Shown in pieces: positions 17,672 to 26,307 of a DNA stretch of 64,000 nt. The position numbers and the translations under genes were made by a program. Source of the DNA: Alistipes sp. (GTDB lineage: Bacteria > Bacteroidota > Bacteroidia > Bacteroidales > Rikenellaceae); NCBI GenBank assembly GCA_021201825.1, contig JAJQED010000039.1, positions 1 to 64,000 on the forward strand, written 5' to 3'. The notes under the pieces were generated by a model, which worked only from the letters and a program-made list of their open reading frames with translations, was not told where the DNA came from and did not search any database. How positions within the stretch are numbered: the stretch's first letter is position 1; every line of letters starts with the position of its first letter.

Positions 17672-20140
17672 TTAATCGGTCAGAGTGAGCCGCGCATATT
17701 TAGCCAACAGGGTCTTGCGGCCCGCGACGGGATCGTCGAACAGCACGGTTATTTTCTGGTCTCCGGAGGTCTGCTCTACGGCCTGCACTGTCCCGGGACC
17801 GAACTTCTGGTGCGACACCCTCGCCCCGGCCACTATCTGGCCCGGGGTAGCCGGGACACCAGCGGGGGGGACCGCTGCGGAATCCTCCGTTTTCAACCGG
17901 CTTCCCATCTTACGCAGGTTCCTGCCCTGCGGCACCAGCGGTTTGACCTGCTCGGGGGTCGCCGCCGACCTGTATTTCGCGGCCTCCCGCCCATAGACCG
18001 GTTTGCCCTGTCCGTAACCCTCGCTCCGGCCGCCTGCCGCTTTTTCCTGCCACCGGGAGGCCGCCGCACGGGCGTTATGGGCATCGTAATTCCTCTTGAC
18101 TACCGACACCGGGTCGTCGCCGTCCCTGTCGAGGTCGAAACCGATCTCGAGATACTCCGGAGCAATCTCCGACAAGAACCGGCTGGGCCGGCAAAAATCC
18201 ATCGACCCCCATTTGAACCGTGTCTCCGAGAACGAAAGCCAAGCCCGCTCCCGGGCCCGGGTCAACGCCACATAGAACAACCGCCTCTCCTCCTCGATAC
18301 CCTCGTTACCGTCCATGCTCATCTGGCTGGGGAACAGATTCTCCTCCAGGCCCACGATAAACACATACCGGTACTCAAGTCCCTTTGCCGAATGGATGGT
18401 CATCAGGGTTATTTTCTCCCGGTCGTCCGCATTCTCCTTATCCATATCGGTGATCAGGGTAATGCTCTGCAACCAGTCCGTTAGCGACACCGGGACCGAT
18501 TCGCCCTCCACGGGCTCGCCGGTCTGCTCGTCGAACATCATCGTAAGCTCACGCTCGTCCTCAAACACCCGCATAGAGTTCAGCAACTCCTCTATATTCT
18601 CCAGGGCGCTCTGCGCCTCCGGGGTCTGCTCGATGCGGAAGCCCCCGATAATACCGCTTCGGGTGGCCACCTCGAGGCCCAGGTCGTAAAGGTTGTCTGT
18701 AGTTTGCTTCTGGGACAGCTCGCGGATCAGGGCCGTGAAATCCCGGACTTTCTTCTCCGCCCCGGCATTTAGCCCCGCCGCCCGCAGGTCGGCGGTCTCG
18801 GCCGCCTCGAAAAGGCTCAGGCCCTGCCCTGCCGCAAACGCGGCGATACGATTAACGGTTACATCCCCTATCCCCCTTGCCGGATAGTTCACCACCCGGC
18901 GGAACGCCTCGTCGTCCCTTGGATTGACGATCAACCGGAAATACGCCAGCAGGTCCTTTACCTCCTTGCGCTGGTAGAACGAAATACCGCCGTAGATCTT
19001 ATAGGGCATCCCCCGGCGCCGGAACGCCTCCTCGAACACCCGTGACTGCATATTGGTCCGGTACAACAGGGCCACCTCACTCCACTGCGCCCCGCTGTCC
19101 CTCACCGCATCGCGTATCTCGTCGGCCACCAGCGAAGCCTCCTCCTGGTCGGTATATGCCTTGATGACCTTTATAAGTTCCCCCTTATCCCCGTTCGAGA
19201 ACGACTTCTTTTCCAACCGGTTACGATTCTTCTCGATAACGCTGTTCGCGGCATCCACGATTACCTGTGTCGACCGGTAATTCTGTTCCAGTTTATATGT
19301 CCGCGCCTCGGGATAATCGTTGCGGAACCGCAGGATATTCTCGATCTTTGCCCCCCGGAACGAATAGATGCTCTGCGCATCGTCCCCCACCACGCAAATG
19401 CGCGAATGCCGCTCGGCCAACCGCCTTACGATAATATACTGCGCATAGTTCGTATCCTGGTACTCGTCCACCAGAATATACCCGAACCGCTCCTGGTATT
19501 TGGCCAACACATCCGGGAAGTCCCGGAAAAGGATATTGATATTGAGAAGCATATCGTCGAAATCCATAGCCCCGTTCTCCCTGCACTTACGGGCGTAAGC
19601 CTTATATATCTCGATGAATTCCGGGATCTTCCTCTGCCTGTCCTCGGCGATGTACGAAGCGCTGGCCTCATAAGCGGCCGGAGTGACCAGATTATTTTTA
19701 GCCAGGGATATACGCGCCTGTATCGCGGCGGGCTTATAATGCTCGTCGCTGAGGTTCATCTCCTTGACAATGCTCTTGATGAGGTTACGGCTATCGGCCG
19801 TATCGTAGATAGTGAACGACGAGGGATACCCCAACTTATCGGCCTCCATCCGCAGTATCTTCAGGAAGATCGAATGGAACGTACCCATCCACAACCGCGA
19901 CGCCTGACCCTCCGACACCATCCCCGCGATACGCTGCCGCATCTCGTTAGCCGCCTTATTAGTGAACGTGAGCGCCAAGATCCGCCACGGCTCGACCCCC
20001 TCCCGCAACATATACGCTATCCTACTGGTCAAAACCCGCGTCTTCCCGGACCCCGCCCCGGCAATGATCAACGACGCCGAACGGTAATCCACCACCGCCG
20101 CACGCTGAGCCTCATTCAAACTACTTAACAATTCCGGCAT
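17672..20140 (-). CDS. uvrD: UvrD/PcrA-type ATP-dependent DNA helicase
   Basis: The 822-residue superfamily 1 helicase starts LNEAQRAAV. It has Walker A AGAGSGKT at 27-34, TFTNKAANEMR, the DEYQDTN Walker B at 225-231, VVGDDAQSIYSFRGA, YRSTQ, and the late motifs HSAKGLEY and VALTRARE. It unwinds DNA during repair and replication. The C-terminal region after about 690 ends in a Tudor-like segment (VSHQKFGPGTVQAVE), as in PcrA. A -7 box lies only 8 bp before the ATG, so the transcript may be almost leaderless. Confidence 0.95.
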   Translation of the reverse strand: MPELLSSLNEAQRAAVVDYRSASLIIAGAGSGKTRVLTSRIAYMLREGVEPWRILALTFTNKAANEMRQRIAGMVSEGQASRLWMGTFHSIFLKILRMEADKLGYPSSFTIYDTADSRNLIKSIVKEMNLSDEHYKPAAIQARISLAKNNLVTPAAYEASASYIAEDRQRKIPEFIEIYKAYARKCRENGAMDFDDMLLNINILFRDFPDVLAKYQERFGYILVDEYQDTNYAQYIIVRRLAERHSRICVVGDDAQSIYSFRGAKIENILRFRNDYPEARTYKLEQNYRSTQVIVDAANSVIEKNRNRLEKKSFSNGDKGELIKVIKAYTDQEEASLVADEIRDAVRDSGAQWSEVALLYRTNMQSRVFEEAFRRRGMPYKIYGGISFYQRKEVKDLLAYFRLIVNPRDDEAFRRVVNYPARGIGDVTVNRIAAFAAGQGLSLFEAAETADLRAAGLNAGAEKKVRDFTALIRELSQKQTTDNLYDLGLEVATRSGIIGGFRIEQTPEAQSALENIEELLNSMRVFEDERELTMMFDEQTGEPVEGESVPVSLTDWLQSITLITDMDKENADDREKITLMTIHSAKGLEYRYVFIVGLEENLFPSQMSMDGNEGIEEERRLFYVALTRARERAWLSFSETRFKWGSMDFCRPSRFLSEIAPEYLEIGFDLDRDGDDPVSVVKRNYDAHNARAAASRWQEKAAGGRSEGYGQGKPVYGREAAKYRSAATPEQVKPLVPQGRNLRKMGSRLKTEDSAAVPPAGVPATPGQIVAGARVSHQKFGPGTVQAVEQTSGDQKITVLFDDPVAGRKTLLAKYARLTLTD

Positions 20141-20147
20141 AACCCCG

Positions 20148-20155
20148 CAAAGTTA
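20148..20155 (-). promoter_or_regulatory. -7 box immediately upstream of uvrD
   Basis: Read on the minus strand it is TAACTTTG, ending 7 bp before the ATG at 20140. Transcription would start at or beside the start codon. Confidence 0.5.
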
Positions 20156-20188
20156 ACAATACAGCGGATTATTTAAGACATATATTTT

Positions 20189-20450
20189 GTTCTCTTTTGC
20201 AAAAGAGAACCAGAAAACTCTTCTGGAAACAGTGTTACCCCTGCGGGGTTTCCTCCTCCTTGTAAGGCAGAGACAAGCTTGCTTGTCTCTGCACTTACTG
20301 CGAGCGTCGGTTCGTTTCCTGCTACTGTCAGTTAATAAAGGAGGGGCACGGACAAGCCGTTGGCTTGGTGCCCCTCCTTTATTAACTGAAAAAATCATGA
20401 GATACGCAGTATCTCCAAAAGTTCTTTGGTTCTTTCTTACAAGAAAGAAC
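20189..20450 (+). repeat. Structured repeat element, copy A
   Basis: The element is a chain of hairpins. They are: a 22-bp palindrome at 20189-20210; CCAGAA/TTCTGG at 20210-20226; a GGAAAC/GTTTCC pair whose loop holds an extra 80-nt module; a 21-bp stem at 20329-20349/20368-20388 closing an 18-nt loop; GAGATAC/GTATCTC at 20399-20415; and a 22-nt GTTCTTTCTT/AAGAAAGAAC hairpin at 20429-20450. The extra module has its own hairpins (ACCCC/GGGGT and GCAGAGACAAGC/GCTTGTCTCTGC). Copies B and C are at 25985-26236 and 34535-34784. It lies between the divergent uvrD and LuxE-like genes. Confidence 0.9.
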
Positions 20451-20485
20451 GAAGAAAATATGTTTTAATAACCTGTTGTAATTAT

Positions 20486-20493
20486 TAATTTTG
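20486..20493 (+). promoter_or_regulatory. -7 box of the LuxE-like gene
   Basis: TAATTTTG matches TAnnTTTG and ends only 7 bp before the ATG at 20501, again suggesting a very short leader. Confidence 0.45.
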
Positions 20494-20500
20494 GGGTGAT

Positions 20501-21457
20501 ATGACAGCGATCGATAAGATATTGGGTATTGGGTGTGGGGATGATTTTTGGCGGAGTGCCATCGAGGTGTTCCGGTTTCAGGCGCAGCGGTGCGGGCCTT
20601 ATAGGGAATATATAGGTATGATCGGGGCCGGGGAGGGGGAAAAAAAGGATGTGGGGGATTTACCGTTCTTGCCGATCGAGTTGTTTAAGACGACGGATGT
20701 ATATTGCGGGGAGGTGGAGCCGGAGAAAGTTTTCACCAGTAGTACGACCGGGAGCGGGGCGCCGTCACGGCATTTGGTGGCACGGTTGGCCGATTACGAA
20801 AAGACTTTCGTACAGGGTTTCCGTTACTTCTACGGGGAGCCGGAGCAGACGTCCATTTACGCATTGCTGCCCGGGTACCTGGAGCGGGAGGGGTCTTCTT
20901 TGGTTTATATGGCGGACCGGCTTATCGCCCGGGGAGGCGGTGGGTTTTACCTGTACGATACCGACAGGTTGCTGGAGGATATGCAGAAAGACCGTCGGCC
21001 GAAGATACTGTTGGGGGTGACCTATTCGCTGCTCGATCTGGCCGAAAAGGCCCCGCGGCTACGCGGTGTTACTGTAATGGAAACGGGCGGCATGAAAGGA
21101 AAGCGGGAGGAATTGACTAAGGACGAGATACATACGATCCTGTGCGACGGTTTTTCCGTACCCACCGTCCATTCCGAGTACGGGATGGCCGAACTCAGTT
21201 CGCAGGCATATTCCCGGGGCGGCGGCGTTTTCCGGTGTCCGCCGTGGATGAAAGTATTGGTCAGGGACCTTAACGATCCGTTCGATATCCGCGAGGCCGG
21301 AACCGGCGGGTTGAACGTTATCGACCTGGCAAACCGTTTCTCGTGCGCCTTTATCCAGACGCAGGATATAGGGACGGTCTACCCCGACGGGTCGTTCACG
21401 ATTATGGGCCGTATCGACCGGAGCGAGACCCGGGGATGCAACCTGCTCGTCCAATAA
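20501..21457 (+). CDS. LuxE/PaaK-like acyl-adenylating protein
   Basis: The 318-residue protein resembles the LuxE acyl-protein synthetase family. It has the nucleotide-binding-like FTSSTTGSGAPSRH near residue 79, the conserved METGGMKGKR near 195, and EYGMAELSSQAYS near 228. LuxE activates fatty acids through an adenylate and passes them on, but no lux genes are present here, so its acceptor is unknown. There is no signal peptide. It has its own promoter and stands between the structured repeat and glnS, with 118 bp before glnS. Confidence 0.78.
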   Translation: MTAIDKILGIGCGDDFWRSAIEVFRFQAQRCGPYREYIGMIGAGEGEKKDVGDLPFLPIELFKTTDVYCGEVEPEKVFTSSTTGSGAPSRHLVARLADYEKTFVQGFRYFYGEPEQTSIYALLPGYLEREGSSLVYMADRLIARGGGGFYLYDTDRLLEDMQKDRRPKILLGVTYSLLDLAEKAPRLRGVTVMETGGMKGKREELTKDEIHTILCDGFSVPTVHSEYGMAELSSQAYSRGGGVFRCPPWMKVLVRDLNDPFDIREAGTGGLNVIDLANRFSCAFIQTQDIGTVYPDGSFTIMGRIDRSETRGCNLLVQ

Positions 21458-21548
21458 ACTGCTGGCTCACAACTTATTAACTCACATGACTATTAAAACC
21501 CGGTCGGCACCGGTTCCGGCGGGCCGATGCACTACGGGAAATAATTAA

Positions 21549-21556
21549 TACCTTTG
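21549..21556 (+). promoter_or_regulatory. -7 box of glnS
   Basis: TACCTTTG is an exact TAnnTTTG match 19 bp before the glnS ATG. Confidence 0.5.
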
Positions 21557-21575
21557 TGTAAACACCACAACAAGT

Positions 21576-23255
21576 ATGAATAAAGAAGCGGAGGGAAATG
21601 CGCCGGTAAGGCCGCTGAATTTCCTGGAGGAGATAATCGAAGAATCCATATCCAAGGGCCAGACACGGGTACATACCCGGTTCCCCCCGGAGCCGAACGG
21701 CTACCTGCATATCGGCCATGCAAAGAGTATTTGCCTTAATTTCGGGTTGGCGAAAAAGTACGGGGGGCTATGCAACCTGCGTTTCGACGACACCAATCCC
21801 GTCAAGGAGGATGTGGAGTATGTGGACTCCATAATGGAAGATATCAAATGGCTCGGGTTCGAGTGGGCCGGGCTGTATTACGCCTCCGATTATTTCGACC
21901 AGCTCTACATATGGGCCGAAGAGCTGATAATCAAAGGGAAAGCATATGTCGACGACCAGACGCAGGAGCAGATAAGACAGACCCGGGGAACCGTGACGGT
22001 TCCGGGAATTGACAGCCCCTATCGCAACCGCAGTGCGGAGGAGAACCTGGACTTGTTCCGCCGGATGAGGGCGGGCGAATTCCGCGACGGCGAAAAGGTG
22101 CTGCGGGCCAAAATAGATATGGCGCATCCGAACATGCTGATGCGCGACCCGATCATCTACCGGATCATCCACGCCAGCCACCACCGTACGGGGGACAAAT
22201 GGTGCATCTACCCGATGTATGACTATGCCCACGGGCAGAGCGACTCAATCGAGAAGATCACACACTCTATCTGTACGCTCGAATTCGACGTTCACCGCCC
22301 TCTTTACGACTGGTTCATCGAGGAGCTGGGCATATTCCCGAGCCACCAGTACGAGTTCGCAAGGCTCAACCTGACCTACACCATAATGAGCAAGCGCAAA
22401 CTGTTGCAGCTCGTTGAGAACAAATATGTTACGGGGTGGGACGATCCCCGCATGCCGACCATAACCGCCCTGCGCCGCAGGGGTTATACCCCGGCGTCCG
22501 TAAGGGCCTTTGCCGACCGGGTGGGAGTGGCCAAACGGGACAATGTGATAGACTTGGGCCTCCTGGAATTCTGCGTACGGGAGGACCTCAACAAGAACGC
22601 CGAGCGCCGGATGGCCGTACTGGACCCCCTCAAGGTAGTTATCACCAACTATCTCGAGGGCCAGACCGAATACCTGGATTGCGTGAACAATCCGGAGGAC
22701 GAGGCGGCAGGGCGCCGGCAGGTACCCTTTACCGGCACGTTGTATATCGAGCGGGACGACTTTATGGAAGAACCGCCAAAGAAATATTTCCGCCTGTCGC
22801 CCGGCAAGGAGGTGCGGCTGCGATACGGCTACCTGATAAAATGCGATGAGGTTATAAAGGACGCCGATGGCAATGTGGTAGAATTGCGGTGTACCTACGA
22901 CCCCGAATCGGCCGGCGGAGGATCGTCGGACGGTCGGAAAGTAAAGGGCGTAATCCACTGGGTATCCGCCCCGACCGCCGTTGAGCTGGAGGTGCGGCTG
23001 TACGAGACGCTTTTCACCAAAGAGAATCCGGACGATTGCGAAGACGGAAAGACGTTCCTTGATTATATTAACCCTGATTCGCTCCGAATCATTAAGGCTT
23101 ACGGCGAACCTGCGCTGGCAGAGAGTGCCGTCGGGGATAAATTCCAGTTCGAGCGGATCGGATATTTTTCCAAGGATTACGACTCTACCGACTCCCGGCA
23201 CATATTCAACCGGACGGTAACGCTTAAAGACACCTGGGCCAAGCTCAACAAATAA
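21576..23255 (+). CDS. glnS: Glutamine--tRNA ligase
   Basis: The 559-residue class I synthetase has the HIGH motif in [15 protein letters not shown] (45-48) and the KMSKS-equivalent MSKRK at about 271-275. It also has the C-terminal beta-barrel anticodon region, with [14 protein letters not shown]. It charges tRNA-Gln directly. Length and order match GlnRS rather than a glutamyl-tRNA synthetase. The stop is followed 17 bp later by a 34-bp palindrome that holds a parS-like site and can act as its terminator. Confidence 0.95.
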   Translation: MNKEAEGNAPVRPLNFLEEIIEESISKGQTRVHTRFPPEPNGYLHIGHAKSICLNFGLAKKYGGLCNLRFDDTNPVKEDVEYVDSIMEDIKWLGFEWAGLYYASDYFDQLYIWAEELIIKGKAYVDDQTQEQIRQTRGTVTVPGIDSPYRNRSAEENLDLFRRMRAGEFRDGEKVLRAKIDMAHPNMLMRDPIIYRIIHASHHRTGDKWCIYPMYDYAHGQSDSIEKITHSICTLEFDVHRPLYDWFIEELGIFPSHQYEFARLNLTYTIMSKRKLLQLVENKYVTGWDDPRMPTITALRRRGYTPASVRAFADRVGVAKRDNVIDLGLLEFCVREDLNKNAERRMAVLDPLKVVITNYLEGQTEYLDCVNNPEDEAAGRRQVPFTGTLYIERDDFMEEPPKKYFRLSPGKEVRLRYGYLIKCDEVIKDADGNVVELRCTYDPESAGGGSSDGRKVKGVIHWVSAPTAVELEVRLYETLFTKENPDDCEDGKTFLDYINPDSLRIIKAYGEPALAESAVGDKFQFERIGYFSKDYDSTDSRHIFNRTVTLKDTWAKLNK

Positions 23256-23272
23256 GCACTCGACCCGCTACA

Positions 23273-23306
23273 AAAAAAAGATGTTCCACGTGGAACATCT
23301 TTTTTT
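23273..23306. terminator. 34-bp perfect palindrome, glnS terminator overlapping a parS site
   Basis: Seven A, then GATGTTCCACGTGGAACATC, then seven T form a perfect palindrome just after glnS. As RNA it is a stem followed by a U run on both strands. It also contains parS-like site 1 at 23282-23297, so the same bases may do two jobs. Confidence 0.7.
23282..23297. promoter_or_regulatory. parS-like ParB-binding palindrome, site 1
   Basis: TGTTCCACGTGGAACA is a perfect 16-bp palindrome fitting the chromosomal parS consensus TGTTNCACGTGNAACA. A second identical site starts 47 bp downstream. ParB/Spo0J binds such sites near the replication origin to segregate chromosomes. mnmG, a gene often near the origin, starts within 3 kb. 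No parA or parB gene lies in the window. Confidence 0.7.
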
Positions 23307-23328
23307 ATTACACAACCGCCCGGCCCGT

Positions 23329-23344
23329 TGTTCCACGTGGAACA
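23329..23344. promoter_or_regulatory. parS-like ParB-binding palindrome, site 2
   Basis: This is the same 16-bp sequence as site 1, ending 1 bp before the stop of the convergent membrane-protein gene. It has no flanking A/T run here, so unlike site 1 it cannot be explained as a terminator. Confidence 0.7.
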
Positions 23345-23345
23345 T

Positions 23346-24044
23346 TCACTTATAGCGACCGATCTTCTCGACAGCTTTATCAATAGACTCGATCCCCGCA
23401 AAAACTGCCGACCGGCTCAAAGACGAGTGAGTGTTCCCGTTAACGATAGTCGAGAACAGCTCCGGATTCGTTGTCCATTCGTTCCAGATATCGAGGGCGA
23501 TCTTACGCTCTATCACCGGATCGTTGCCGCCCATAAGCAAATTGAGGTTGTCCGGAGTGATATTATCCCTCTTTTTCTCATAACCGAATCTCTGCATCTC
23601 GTTCTGGAACTTATAAACGAGCGAAATATATTCGTAGGAATCGTATATGTCCCCGACCAGTGAGAGGTCCTTGATATTGTTGATAGCCCCCGACATCTCG
23701 GCACTTTTCAGGGACACCGGCAACAAGTTGCGCTGGTGGAAGCCACGGAAGTTATCGACGTACATAACGATCGTGTCGATGGACGGCCGGGGTTGCTGCC
23801 CTGTAAGGTAGCTTACGATGCGCCGGTACATATCCGTATCCGTCTCGATTTCGACCAACCGCTCCTCGAGGATCTCACGGTATTCCTGCAATTCGGCACT
23901 TATCATCTGCAGCGCCTGCCGGGTTTTTCTGTTCTCTTTGGACCGCTCGGTTATATTCCCGATGAACAGCGTAATGAACACCCCGAGCACCACGACGAAA
24001 AATTGTATGAAGAAATTCCAGAAATTAGCCCACCTGTTTTTCAT
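23346..24044 (-). CDS. Small membrane-anchored protein of unknown function
   Basis: The 232-residue protein has one hydrophobic segment near the N-terminus (FFIQFFVVVLGVFITLFIGN, about 11-30). An acidic, helical stretch follows with EIETDTD and repeated E/K, then a polar C-terminal half. This layout resembles DUF6090-type Bacteroidota proteins, but I cannot name a function. It is 12 bp downstream of mnmG on the same strand and is likely co-transcribed with it. Its 3' end abuts parS-like site 2. Confidence 0.72.
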   Translation of the reverse strand: MKNRWANFWNFFIQFFVVVLGVFITLFIGNITERSKENRKTRQALQMISAELQEYREILEERLVEIETDTDMYRRIVSYLTGQQPRPSIDTIVMYVDNFRGFHQRNLLPVSLKSAEMSGAINNIKDLSLVGDIYDSYEYISLVYKFQNEMQRFGYEKKRDNITPDNLNLLMGGNDPVIERKIALDIWNEWTTNPELFSTIVNGNTHSSLSRSAVFAGIESIDKAVEKIGRYK

Positions 24045-24056
24045 ATTCTGTATGAT

Positions 24057-25928
24057 TTACCTGCCGAAAAAAATCAGCAGTACGTTAATATCGGCCGGGG
24101 AGACCCCGGGGATCCGGGAAGCCTGCCCGATTGTGGCCGGTTTTATTTTCGACAGTTTCTGCCTTGCCTCTATGGTGAGGGATGTTAACTGTCCGTAATC
24201 GAAGTCGGGGCGGAGCTTAATATTTTCCAACCTGCGTAGCTTCTCGGCCACATGCTTTTCCCGCTCGATGTACCCTTTGTATTTTACCTGTATCTCTGCC
24301 TGCTGCCTCGTGTCCGGGTCCACGGAATTTTCGACGAAGAATTCTCTCAATGCCGGGGAATATTTTTCGAGCAGGTCCAGTGTAAGGTCATTACGCAGAA
24401 GCAGGTCATACAACTTTTTCTTTTGCGGAATCAGGCTGGAACCGGCCGTTTTTAAATAGCCGTTGATTTCGTCCGGTTCGATACTCTGCCGGCGGAGGAA
24501 ATTTTTAAGCGATTCTGAAACCGTTTTCTTTTTTTCGAACTTTTCCGCCCGTTCGGGCGAAATAAGGCCCAACCGGATACCGTACGGGGTAAGCCGCAGG
24601 TCGGCGTTATCCTGCCGGAGCAGGATGCGGTACTCGGCCCGGCTGGTGAACATACGGTACGGCTCGTCGACCCCCTTGGTCACCAGGTCGTCGATAAGCA
24701 CCCCGATATAAGCCTCGTCACGGCCCAACACGAACGGCTCGCAGCCCCGGAGTTTCATGGCTGCGTTTATACCGGCCATAAGTCCCTGGGCACCAGCTTC
24801 TTCATAACCGGTAGTGCCGTTTATCTGACCCGCAAAATACATGTTTTCAATGAGTTTGGTTTCGAGCGTGTGTTTCAGTTGCACCGGCGGGAAATAATCG
24901 TACTCGATGGCGTATCCCGGCCGGTACAGATGGACGTCGGCAAATCCTTTGATCTTCCGCAGCGCCCGGTACTGCACGTCGAGCGGCAGCGAAGAAGAGA
25001 ACCCGTTCAGGTAATATTCATGTGTTTCCCGGCCCTCCGGCTCGAGGAAGAGCTGATGGCTCTCCTTATCGGCGAAAGTCCTCAGCTTATCTTCTATGCT
25101 TGGGCAATACCGGGGACCTATCCCCTGTATCGTCCCGTCGAAAAGCGACGAATCGCCGAAGCCCTCCCGAAGTATATCATGTATCTCGGCATCGGTGTAA
25201 ACAAGGTAGCAGGGCAACTGGCTACGCACCGGTTCCGTCTCATCGGAAAAAGAGAATTTCGACGGTTCCGCGTCCCCGGGCTGTGGCTCCAACTGCTTGA
25301 AATCTATGGTCCTGCCGTCCAATCGTGCCGGGGTTCCGGTCTTCATCCGCCCGGCCTCGAACCCGAGGCCGACGAGTTGCTCCGTAAGGCCCGTTACAGC
25401 TCCGTCCCCTGCCCGGCCGCCGGCCGCACTGGCCCGCCCCACATGCATAAGCCCGTTTAGGAATGTCCCGTTCGTAAGGATCACCGCCCCGGCTGTGAAC
25501 CGGGCGCCCATCACGGTCTCTACCCCCCTCACTTCCCCGTTGCTCCCGATATCCACCCGGCACACCGTATCCTGCCAAAGAAACAGGTTCCCGGTATTCT
25601 CCAATATACCCCGCCATTCACGAGAGAACGCCGCCTTATCGCACTGAGCCCGCGGACTCCACATCGCAGGGCCCTTTGACCGGTTCAGCATCCTGAACTG
25701 GATAGCCGTCCGGTCCGTAACCATCCCCATCATTCCCCCGAGTGCATCTATCTCCCTAACGATCTGCCCCTTAGCCACGCCGCCCACAGCCGGATTGCAC
25801 GACATATTCGCGAACTTCGTCATATCCGAACTCACCAGCAACGTCCTGCACCCCATCCGTGCCGCCGCAACCGCAGCCTCACACCCGGCATGACCCCCGC
25901 CAACAACTATAATATCAAATCTTTCCAT
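24057..25928 (-). CDS. mnmG: tRNA uridine-5-carboxymethylaminomethyl modification enzyme MnmG
   Basis: The 623-residue protein carries the FAD-binding GGGHAG at residues 10-15. It also has AVGGVAKGQIVREIDALGG, the conserved TGTPARL and NGTTGYEEAGAQG segments, and a C-terminal helical domain ending in GVSPADINVLLIF. With MnmE it makes the cmnm5U34 modification of several tRNAs. The gene (also called gidA) is frequently near the chromosomal origin. A -7 box is 13 bp upstream of the ATG. Confidence 0.97.
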   Translation of the reverse strand: MERFDIIVVGGGHAGCEAAVAAARMGCRTLLVSSDMTKFANMSCNPAVGGVAKGQIVREIDALGGMMGMVTDRTAIQFRMLNRSKGPAMWSPRAQCDKAAFSREWRGILENTGNLFLWQDTVCRVDIGSNGEVRGVETVMGARFTAGAVILTNGTFLNGLMHVGRASAAGGRAGDGAVTGLTEQLVGLGFEAGRMKTGTPARLDGRTIDFKQLEPQPGDAEPSKFSFSDETEPVRSQLPCYLVYTDAEIHDILREGFGDSSLFDGTIQGIGPRYCPSIEDKLRTFADKESHQLFLEPEGRETHEYYLNGFSSSLPLDVQYRALRKIKGFADVHLYRPGYAIEYDYFPPVQLKHTLETKLIENMYFAGQINGTTGYEEAGAQGLMAGINAAMKLRGCEPFVLGRDEAYIGVLIDDLVTKGVDEPYRMFTSRAEYRILLRQDNADLRLTPYGIRLGLISPERAEKFEKKKTVSESLKNFLRRQSIEPDEINGYLKTAGSSLIPQKKKLYDLLLRNDLTLDLLEKYSPALREFFVENSVDPDTRQQAEIQVKYKGYIEREKHVAEKLRRLENIKLRPDFDYGQLTSLTIEARQKLSKIKPATIGQASRIPGVSPADINVLLIFFGR

Positions 25929-25940
25929 CTCTCAATCCCG

Positions 25941-25948
25941 CAAATTTA
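25941..25948 (-). promoter_or_regulatory. -7 box of mnmG
   Basis: On the minus strand this reads TAAATTTG and lies 12 bp before the mnmG ATG. The homology to copy A of the structured element begins just beyond it (GGATTATTTAA). Confidence 0.5.
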
Positions 25949-25984
25949 CTATAAAACAATGGATTATTTAAAAAGATATGTTTT

Positions 25985-26236
25985 GTTCTCTTTTGCAAAA
26001 GAGAACCAGAAAACTCTTCTGGAAACTTCGTTTCCTGCTACTGTCAGTTAATAAAGTAGGGGCACCAAGCCAACGGCTTGTCCGTGCCCCTACTTTATTA
26101 ACTGAGAAAATCATGAGATACGCAGTATCTCCAAAAGTTCTTTGGTTCTTTATCTTCGATTTCTTCCTCCTTGCATGGGATAGCCTGCAAGCAGTCTCTC
26201 CCCATGCTACGTTCGTCAGCTCTTACAAGAAAGAAC
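25985..26236 (+). repeat. Structured repeat element, copy B
   Basis: It has the same hairpin chain as copy A in the same orientation. Differences are: no module between GGAAAC and GTTTCC; a central stem at 26045-26065/26084-26104 with G-to-T and C-to-A changes on opposite arms that keep pairing; a central 18-nt loop that is the exact reverse complement of copy A's; and a roughly 70-nt module with a GCATGGG/CCCCATGC hairpin inserted in the last hairpin. It lies between the divergent mnmG and pepP genes. Confidence 0.9.
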
Positions 26237-26271
26237 GGAATTATCCTTTAAAATAAATGAATGTTTATTAG

Positions 26272-26279
26272 TATATTTG
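26272..26279 (+). promoter_or_regulatory. -7 box of pepP-tsaB
   Basis: TATATTTG matches TAnnTTTG, 28 bp before the pepP ATG. Confidence 0.55.
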
Positions 26280-26307
26280 GGATTGAACGATTTAAAGGTT
26301 ATGGGTT

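Noticed and set aside
20187-20468. A reading frame of about 93 codons through structured copy A, with similar frames in copies B and C
   Set aside because: The frames follow hairpin sequences, differ between copies by module insertions, and share residues only because the DNA repeats. They look like by-products of the repeat rather than genes.
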